Of a stretch of DNA of 20,439 nucleotides, positions 15,001-20,439 are shown piece after piece; the first letter of the stretch is position 1, and each line of letters opens with the position of its first letter. Origin of the DNA: Fidelibacterota bacterium UBA7301 (GTDB lineage Bacteria; Fidelibacterota; Marinisomatia; Marinisomatales; TCS55); contig DKQT01000038.1 of assembly GCA_002471845.1 (NCBI GenBank), positions 1 to 20,439 on the forward strand. Reading direction: 5' to 3'. The position numbers were made by a program, and so were the translations under genes. The notes below the pieces were generated by a model. The model had not been told where the DNA came from and did no database searches. It saw nothing but the letters and a program-made list of their open reading frames with translations.

Positions 15001-16242
15001 TTAGATGCCCCGTAATTCAAATGACTGGGACACACGGTCAATGGCAACGGCAAAAGCCGCCATGCGCATGGTTGTTTTCTTTTCGTCGCAAACAGAACTG
15101 ACTTCCTTAAACGCTCGCACCATGCGTTTTTCCAGTTTTTCATTCACTTCATCTTCATCCCATTGGAATTGCTGCAAGTTCTGCACCCATTCAAAATAAG
15201 ATACTGTCACACCGCCGGCATTGGTCAAAATATCCGGAATAACATGAATACCTTTATTATGTAATAATTCATCCGCTGGCGGTGTTGTGGGCCCGTTGGC
15301 CGCTTCAATAACAATTTTGCACTTTAATTCTTCAGCATTCATTTTGTGGATCACACCACCCATTGCAGCCGGAATTAAGAAATCACATTCTATGCCTAAT
15401 AATTCTTCATTGGTAATGGGTGTCCCCTGTCCGCAATCTTTTACTGTTCGATTTTTGTAGTTATAATCAAACAAACTGGCTACATCAAATCCATCCGGTT
15501 CTTGGAACCCGCCGTGAACATCGCTCACCGCGATTATCTTGCAGCCCATTTCGGATAAGAATTTCCCCGTATAAGAACCCACATTGCCAAATCCCTGGAT
15601 GACGACGGTAGCGCCTTCCAAATCCAGCCCGTAACGGTTGGCGCTTTCCCGTGTGGTAATAGCAACACCTTTCCCCGTAGCAGCTTCCCGGCCAAGAGAC
15701 CCGCCCAAGTCAATGGGTTTACCGGTTACAATTCCCGGCGTATGTCCGTGCAGCAAACCATATTCATCCATAAACCAGGCCATGATCTGGGCAGTGGTAT
15801 TCACATCAGGAGCCGGAATATCTATATTCACACCAATGATGGGGTCTATAGCGCGGACAAAACGCCTGGACAGCCGTTCCAACTCACGTTCACTTAATTC
15901 ACAGGGATTGACCGTAATGCCGCCTTTACCGCCGCCGTAAGGAATATCCACCAATGCTGTTTTCCACGTCATGAGCGAGGCCAGTGACCGTACTTCATCC
16001 AAGTCAACTTCATGATGATAACGAATCCCGCCTTTGAACGGACCTCTTGAATTGTTATGCTGGACACGGTAACCGCGAAAACTATGTATGGAGCCATCAT
16101 CTTTGCGCAAGGGTACTTCTACCATCAATTCACGATCGGGCATCTTTAATGAGTCTCTTATGTCTTCATTTAACCCGATTAAATCAGCAGCGCGGTCAAA
16201 TTGATCTTCACCAGCCTTACGGTTATTGACTTTTATTTCCAT
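15001..16242 (-). CDS. gdhA: Glutamate dehydrogenase (Glu/Leu/Phe/Val dehydrogenase family)
   Basis: The enzyme interconverts glutamate and 2-oxoglutarate plus ammonia with NAD(P). The 413 residues fit the hexameric bacterial/archaeal class of about 415-420. Substrate lysines are visible at K70 (RGPFKGGIRYH), K94 (MTWKTALVDIP) and the catalytic K106 (PYGGGKGG). The dinucleotide fold carries VVIQGFGNVGSYTG. The start is ATG with GGGAG six bases upstream. It begins 13 bases after the universal stress protein stop and is the last gene of the long right-hand gene block. Confidence 0.95.
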   Translation of the reverse strand: MEIKVNNRKAGEDQFDRAADLIGLNEDIRDSLKMPDRELMVEVPLRKDDGSIHSFRGYRVQHNNSRGPFKGGIRYHHEVDLDEVRSLASLMTWKTALVDIPYGGGKGGITVNPCELSERELERLSRRFVRAIDPIIGVNIDIPAPDVNTTAQIMAWFMDEYGLLHGHTPGIVTGKPIDLGGSLGREAATGKGVAITTRESANRYGLDLEGATVVIQGFGNVGSYTGKFLSEMGCKIIAVSDVHGGFQEPDGFDVASLFDYNYKNRTVKDCGQGTPITNEELLGIECDFLIPAAMGGVIHKMNAEELKCKIVIEAANGPTTPPADELLHNKGIHVIPDILTNAGGVTVSYFEWVQNLQQFQWDEDEVNEKLEKRMVRAFKEVSSVCDEKKTTMRMAAFAVAIDRVSQSFELRGI

Positions 16243-16255
16243 AACTAACTCCCCA

Positions 16256-17140
16256 CTATTTTACAATTAAGGCAGGACAATTACACTTTTCGCAAACATT
16301 CAATGGTTTACTGCCAGTGAAAAATTTTGTTAACGGGCTTCTCGTGGATGAACCCATGATAATTATATGATCATCTCCGGCAATTAAATTAATTGTTTCT
16401 ATAAATTTACCGTATTCCAAATTTATACTGTGTTTTACTCCGGCCCTCCTTAAAAATGTATCGGCCCAAGCAGATGCTTTTTTATAATTACCTCTGAATT
16501 CTATCGTATTGGAGATCGTCAATGCATTGATTTCCAGGTCAAAAGCCTGTGCCACACGCACTCCATATTTAACTGCTTTTTTTGTATTGGGAGCATCATT
16601 CACAGCCAAGAGCATTTTATATTGTTTGTTGCGATCATAATTTTTTACAACAAAGATCGAACTATCAATAAACTGGATCAGGTCATGGATCATTCGCCTT
16701 TTCTTGCTGGCTCCAATTATTGTAACATCAAATTCACCACGTTTAACCTCATCTCGCAATTGCTGGATAATATCCCCATTACGCAGGATGAGTCCCACTT
16801 CCTGGGTGTGCTTTCCTTCCAAAAATACTTCACAGCGGTCATCATCCGTCTGTACCAGTTTGTCGCCAATGAATCCTTCTTTTTCAGAACTGGAGCTGAT
16901 ATAATCATTTTCAACAAGGTAATTGTAGGCCCATTCCAACACATCCACACCCTGTCTGTCCAGTTCCCAATTCTCCAAATTTTCTTGAGCCATGAGAACT
17001 TCAGACGTACTAAATGCACTGATCTTTTCACCCACATATACGATGGTAACAGATGCCTTAAATGCCCTGGCAACGCGCATGCCTAACTCTAATGTAGGTT
17101 CAGAAAATTCTTTGCTTCCGATGGCGATTAAAAATTTCAT
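16256..17140 (-). CDS. Tandem universal stress protein
   Basis: Two UspA folds make up the 294 residues. Domain 1 begins MKFLIAIGSKEFSEPTLELG and runs to about 165. Domain 2 begins YKMLLAVNDAPNTKKAVKYG and ends NCPALIVK. Both show the typical opening strand with a nearby helix RVARAF or RVAQAF. In domain 2 the ATP-loop region is MGSSTRSPLTKFFTGSKP, a departure from the usual GxxGxxxxxxxxxGS pattern, so ATP binding is uncertain. The ATG overlaps the transporter stop (ATGA), and many Usp proteins regulate the transporter encoded beside them. That role here is inferred. Confidence 0.85.
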   Translation of the reverse strand: MKFLIAIGSKEFSEPTLELGMRVARAFKASVTIVYVGEKISAFSTSEVLMAQENLENWELDRQGVDVLEWAYNYLVENDYISSSSEKEGFIGDKLVQTDDDRCEVFLEGKHTQEVGLILRNGDIIQQLRDEVKRGEFDVTIIGASKKRRMIHDLIQFIDSSIFVVKNYDRNKQYKMLLAVNDAPNTKKAVKYGVRVAQAFDLEINALTISNTIEFRGNYKKASAWADTFLRRAGVKHSINLEYGKFIETINLIAGDDHIIIMGSSTRSPLTKFFTGSKPLNVCEKCNCPALIVK

Positions 17141-18552
17141 GATAGGTATGGCCAGTAAAAGTTGGATATTATGAAAAGCAGGACCACTGACATTATAAAC
17201 AGCTTCCAGCCTGCTTTCAGGTAATCACTTGATTTCACCAAGCCGCTGGAATGTATAATCATACACGTGGGTGATGCTACTATTGTTAAGTAGGCGAAGG
17301 CGGAAGCTATGGAAGTAGCCAAACCAAGAATTATTGGATTACCACCCATATCCAAAACAACAGGTCCCAAGACAGCAACCGTGGCGGCATTGCTCAAAAT
17401 ATTGGTCAATAACCCCGTTAAAAAGACAGAAATAAACCAACGCATAAAGCCAATATCATCAACCAACATGCTCATAATGCTTATGGATTGATTGGCCACC
17501 CATTCAGCTGCACCAGTTTCTTTCATTTGGATCCCCAAAGAAATAGCCGCACCAAATAGGATGATCACACCCCAGTTCGTATTACGATTGATATCCTTCC
17601 ATTCGATCAAACCGAAGGATAAATACAAAAAGACACCAATGAGAGCAATGATCCCCAATCCCAAATAAGGGCTTAAAAAGACCCAGCCTAAGAAAACGGC
17701 CACAAAGATCAAAATAGCCATAACCTGGTTGCCGGTCATTTTTCCAGCCTTGGTAACATTTACTTTTAACTTGCGAACAGCAGAATCCAAAATCGTTTGA
17801 TTGGGCTTAAAAGTCATCCACAGGATCAGAACAGCGATGGGTATTTCCAGCAACAGCATTGGATATGCATATTTGATCCAATCAAGATAAGATATGTTTC
17901 CCAATCCAAATTTTGAAAAATACCCGATCATGATAACATTTCTCCCTCCGCCGGAAGGAGTACCTATGGAACCCATGGCACACCCATAGGCAATAGAAAA
18001 TAATAACAATGTTGCCAAACGGTGAACAACCTTTTGATCTGTGCTGGTATTGCGTATCAGAGTCAAGGCAACCGGAAGCATCATTGCTGCTACAGTATGC
18101 TCACCAATAAATGAGGATAAAATGGCTGAAATGGAGACAAATCCAAAAACGATCCGCCATGTTTTATTACCAGTCATTTTAATGATTCCCAAAGCCAGTC
18201 GTTTATCCAATCCTTGACTCACAATGGCCACGGCCAGCATTAACGAGCCCATAATAAAAAATACAGCATCACTCATAAAAGAATTAGCCACTCCATTGGG
18301 CGTATCAATACCTAAAATGACCTCCAGGATCAATATCAATATCGCTACTGCTGGCAGGGGAATTACTTCACCGATGATCAGGATAATAGCGATCACAACT
18401 ATGATCAATGTACGGTGACCTTCAGGCGAAAGGGTTTCTGACGAGGGGACATAAAATAAAAAAAGACTAATGATAAAGGTGAAAATCAACCACCGCTTGC
18501 GGGTGACCCAATACAGTAAATTGCTTAAAGCTTGATTAGAAAGTCCTAACAT
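17137..18552 (-). CDS. SLC13/DASS-type anion transporter
   Basis: This 471-residue protein has about 11-12 membrane helices and the DASS layout. The GSIGTPSGGGRNV loop lies near residue 194, and a later SNAATVAVLGP segment stands at the second SNT motif. The first SNT position, which normally reads S-N-T before the AAMMLP helix, is FIGEHTVAAMMLPV here. Members carry dicarboxylates, citrate, sulfate or related anions with sodium or protons. The changed first motif makes simple dicarboxylate transport doubtful. It starts 12 bases after moaE and overlaps the Usp gene. Substrate not determined. Confidence 0.85.
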   Translation of the reverse strand: MLGLSNQALSNLLYWVTRKRWLIFTFIISLFLFYVPSSETLSPEGHRTLIIVVIAIILIIGEVIPLPAVAILILILEVILGIDTPNGVANSFMSDAVFFIMGSLMLAVAIVSQGLDKRLALGIIKMTGNKTWRIVFGFVSISAILSSFIGEHTVAAMMLPVALTLIRNTSTDQKVVHRLATLLLFSIAYGCAMGSIGTPSGGGRNVIMIGYFSKFGLGNISYLDWIKYAYPMLLLEIPIAVLILWMTFKPNQTILDSAVRKLKVNVTKAGKMTGNQVMAILIFVAVFLGWVFLSPYLGLGIIALIGVFLYLSFGLIEWKDINRNTNWGVIILFGAAISLGIQMKETGAAEWVANQSISIMSMLVDDIGFMRWFISVFLTGLLTNILSNAATVAVLGPVVLDMGGNPIILGLATSIASAFAYLTIVASPTCMIIHSSGLVKSSDYLKAGWKLFIMSVVLLFIISNFYWPYLS

Positions 18553-18564
18553 AAATCATTCATT

Positions 18565-18978
18565 TTAATGTTTGCATTCACTGGGGATACGGGTTCCATC
18601 CTCTAGTATGGCCCACTTCCAAATCGGAACTCGTTTTTTTAATTCAGAAATAAACCATATCATTGCTTCCAATCCTTCTTTTCGATGCTTTGACCAAATC
18701 ACAACATGAAGGCTGGTTTCTCCTACACTCACTTTACCAATACGATGGTTACAAAACAAATCATGGATGGGGAATTTCTTACAGGTTTCATTAGCTAATT
18801 GTGTGAGTTCAGTTTCTGCCATACCATCATACTGCTCGTATTCCAAAGCTATGATATTTTCGCCATGCTCTGTGGCTCTCACCCGGCCATTAAATACCAG
18901 TTCTGCACCATCCTGCCGACGATTATCATCAGGTGGGAAAAAATCAATCGATCCGTTTACAATTTCAACTTTTACCAT
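18565..18978 (-). CDS. moaE: Molybdopterin synthase catalytic subunit MoaE
   Basis: MoaE joins with MoaD to insert two sulfurs into precursor Z (cPMP) and make molybdopterin. The 137 residues include the family signature HRIGKVSVGETSLHVVIWSK, the SKHRKEG basic pair that binds the substrate, and RVPIWKWAILEDG with the catalytic lysine. It is cytosolic. The ATG directly abuts the moaD stop, so the two subunits are translated together. Confidence 0.93.
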   Translation of the reverse strand: MVKVEIVNGSIDFFPPDDNRRQDGAELVFNGRVRATEHGENIIALEYEQYDGMAETELTQLANETCKKFPIHDLFCNHRIGKVSVGETSLHVVIWSKHRKEGLEAMIWFISELKKRVPIWKWAILEDGTRIPSECKH

Positions 18979-19224
18979 CTATCCACCTTGAACCGGTGGA
19001 ATGAATGCCACTTCGTCACCATCGTCTAATACTGTTTCTTCAGGAACGTACTTTTGGTTCACTGCCACGCGTAAACTCACGCCATCCAGTTTTCCATCCG
19101 CTTTTTCACGAATCAATTTGTCCAATTCCGCTGTAGTCGTTCCAATCTCTAATTCCAATGCCAGCTCATGGGTCCCCAAGGCATATTTCACTTGGGAAAA
19201 ACATTTTACTTTCACCTGTATCAT
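18979..19224 (-). CDS. moaD: Molybdopterin synthase sulfur carrier MoaD
   Basis: This is a ubiquitin-like protein of 81 residues. It ends in FIPPVQGG, the C-terminal di-glycine that becomes the thiocarboxylate. The body has the beta-grasp pattern with VKVKCFSQVKYALGTHE at the start. The ATG overlaps the stop of the upstream MoeB-like gene (ATGA), which fits the need for that enzyme to adenylate its C-terminus. It is the partner of the following MoaE. Confidence 0.95.
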   Translation of the reverse strand: MIQVKVKCFSQVKYALGTHELALELEIGTTTAELDKLIREKADGKLDGVSLRVAVNQKYVPEETVLDDGDEVAFIPPVQGG

Positions 19225-20195
19225 AATTCGATCGTTTGGGTTGTATGGTTTATGCCGTCATACATAAGCAGTTTCCCAACCAGATTTGGTTTAATGCCCA
19301 TAATGAGTTTTACGGTTTCGAGCGCCTGTATATTACCAATGATACCCGGGAGCATGCCTAACACACCGGCATCCGCGCAGGTATCCCCACCGGTTGGCGG
19401 CTCGGGGAATAATTCACTGTAGCCTGCACTGCCATTCACATTCAAAACCGCCACCTGGCCTTCATAGCGGTATAATCCGCCATAGACCATGGGCACATCC
19501 GCTTCCTTTGAAAACCGGTCAATCGATAATCGAGCCGGAATATTATCAGTCGCATCTACCACAATATCCACGTCACTTACAAAGTTCAATCCATTGTCAT
19601 CATTATAAAATATATCAACTATTTCGATGATTGCATCCTTATTCAATTTTTCCAATTTCTCTTTGGCTGCCTGTACTTTCATTCGGCCAATATCTTCAAC
19701 ACCATACAATGGTTGCCTGTGCAGATTGGAAAGTTCCACTTTATCTCCATCGATAATTTTTAGTTTTCCTACCCCTGCAGCCATAAGCGATTGAGCGACA
19801 GGGCATCCCAATCCACCCATGCCAACGATTCCCACGGTTGCATTCAAGAGTTTTTTCTGTCCTTCCAATCCAATTTCCGGCAGGACGGTTTGTCGCGACC
19901 AGCGGCTTAAATCTTCCTGTTCCGATTGAAACGCATCCCAGGCCTGAACCCCGCCCAAAAGACTGAATGCATTCTTCAATTCCCGTTCAAGAATAATTCC
20001 TTCGGTCACAATTCCGAATTGACAAATCAGGACTGATTCATTTTCTGTAACCGGAATAGAGTCCGCCTCGGCAATAACGGGTTTCAATCCAGCTAATGGA
20101 AACTCTTTTCTCTGGTCTGCTGGACGGACGTCTACCACCGTAAAGGATTTACCCTCATCCATCCATTGTTGCAATTCCTGTGGGGTTATGATCAT
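19221..20195 (-). CDS. Rhodanese-ThiF fusion, MoeB-like MoaD-activating enzyme
   Basis: This 324-residue protein starts with a rhodanese-like domain (about 1-90; active-loop cysteine C59 in LICQFGIVTEG, closing LLGGVQAWD). A ThiF/MoeB adenylyltransferase follows from about 95. It has GIVGMGGLGCPVA (nucleotide loop, 122-134), DGDKVELSNLHRQ (149-161) and DATDN (214-218). Usual MOCS3/MoeZ proteins carry the rhodanese at the C-terminus, so the domain order is reversed. The zinc cysteines are missing: where CxxC is expected near 258 the sequence is GYSELFPEPP, and no C-terminal CxxC is present. C273 (GDTCADAGVLG) stands at the acyl-transfer position. It should adenylate MoaD and perhaps supply sulfur. 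Confidence 0.88.
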   Translation of the reverse strand: MIITPQELQQWMDEGKSFTVVDVRPADQRKEFPLAGLKPVIAEADSIPVTENESVLICQFGIVTEGIILERELKNAFSLLGGVQAWDAFQSEQEDLSRWSRQTVLPEIGLEGQKKLLNATVGIVGMGGLGCPVAQSLMAAGVGKLKIIDGDKVELSNLHRQPLYGVEDIGRMKVQAAKEKLEKLNKDAIIEIVDIFYNDDNGLNFVSDVDIVVDATDNIPARLSIDRFSKEADVPMVYGGLYRYEGQVAVLNVNGSAGYSELFPEPPTGGDTCADAGVLGMLPGIIGNIQALETVKLIMGIKPNLVGKLLMYDGINHTTQTIEL

Positions 20196-20439
20196 TGAAT
20201 ATTTTTCCAGGGCAAAATATTAACGTGGATCTCATCGCCCGACTGTAACAGACTATCCCCTTGTTCCGATCCAAGGATACAGTTGGCTTCCAAGGAAGAT
20301 GAGAGCATATGGGACCCGATTTTTGTTGCTGGTCTGCAAACCAGTTTTCCATCTTCCAACCATGCGTGACCAAATAAATATCGGTATTTTACTTTTTCCC
20401 GCGGAAATGGTTCAGCCAAAATACCGGTTGTTGGTTTTG
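20192..20439 (-). CDS. moeA: Molybdopterin molybdenumtransferase MoeA, C-terminal part (partial)
   Basis: The frame is open to the window edge, and only the last 81 or so residues are visible. They match domain IV of MoeA: FGHAWLEDGKLVCRPATKIG, then SHMLSSSLEANCIL, then SGDEIHVNILPW. MoeA inserts molybdenum into adenylated molybdopterin. Its stop overlaps the start of the rhodanese-ThiF gene (ATGA). The N-terminal domains and start lie outside the window. Confidence 0.88.
   Translation of the reverse strand, partial: KPTTGILAEPFPREKVKYRYLFGHAWLEDGKLVCRPATKIGSHMLSSSLEANCILGSEQGDSLLQSGDEIHVNILPWKNIQ

Noticed and set aside
16622..17086. Plus-strand frame of 154 codons opposite the universal stress protein
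   Set aside because: The minus-strand Usp has two recognisable domains. The opposite frame gives no coherent fold.
1..20439. CRISPR array, insertion sequence, phage or tRNA
   Set aside because: No regular repeat-spacer pattern, terminal inverted repeats with a transposase, phage genes or tRNA cloverleaf were seen on reading both strands.

Overview
The window looks like chromosomal DNA of a Gram-negative-type bacterium. Every well-supported gene is on the minus strand, so transcription runs from high to low coordinates. The left edge holds the 5' end of a 16S rRNA gene. The AT-leaning composition, the mix of ATG, GTG and TTG starts, an exosortase-family protein, a large secreted M1 peptidase and the 16S start together suggest the FCB group, perhaps Marinimicrobia/SAR406. 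That placement is an inference. It would need the full 16S gene to confirm. I see no insertion sequence, phage gene, tRNA or CRISPR array.

In transcription order, the right end is a tightly packed block: the C-terminus of MoeA, a rhodanese-ThiF (MoeB-like) protein, MoaD, MoaE, an SLC13/DASS-type anion transporter, a tandem universal stress protein and glutamate dehydrogenase. Most junctions are ATGA overlaps or gaps of about 12 bases, so the block may be one operon. It would link molybdenum cofactor (molybdopterin) maturation with transport of an anion and nitrogen/carbon metabolism.

Next comes an oxidative-stress segment: Fe-type superoxide dismutase with a 53-residue membrane peptide directly after its stop codon in the same frame, a terminator, a 46-residue membrane peptide, and a PerR-like repressor followed by a 2-Cys peroxiredoxin and a strong terminator. 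A perfect AT-rich palindrome upstream of the repressor is a candidate operator. A short cysteine-rich plus-strand reading frame of uncertain status lies beside it.

The central segment encodes a secreted M1-type metallopeptidase with a long beta-rich C-terminal region, an unrecognised 143-residue protein, a VKOR-family membrane oxidoreductase, a membrane-anchored zinc ribbon, an exosortase-family transpeptidase, a CPA-type cation:proton antiporter with a nucleotide-binding C-terminal domain, and two small multi-pass membrane proteins. Three consecutive genes here start with TTG.

The left segment is the protein-quality-control set tig-clpP-clpX, in which ClpX lacks its usual N-terminal zinc-binding domain. 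A secreted TPR protein follows, then a terminator-like hairpin and the rRNA leader with two palindromes ahead of 16S.

The most interesting points are the exosortase/VKOR/zinc-ribbon neighbourhood, the SOD stop-start arrangement, the rearranged MoeB-like protein beside the SLC13 transporter, and the M1 peptidase with a barrel-like tail.
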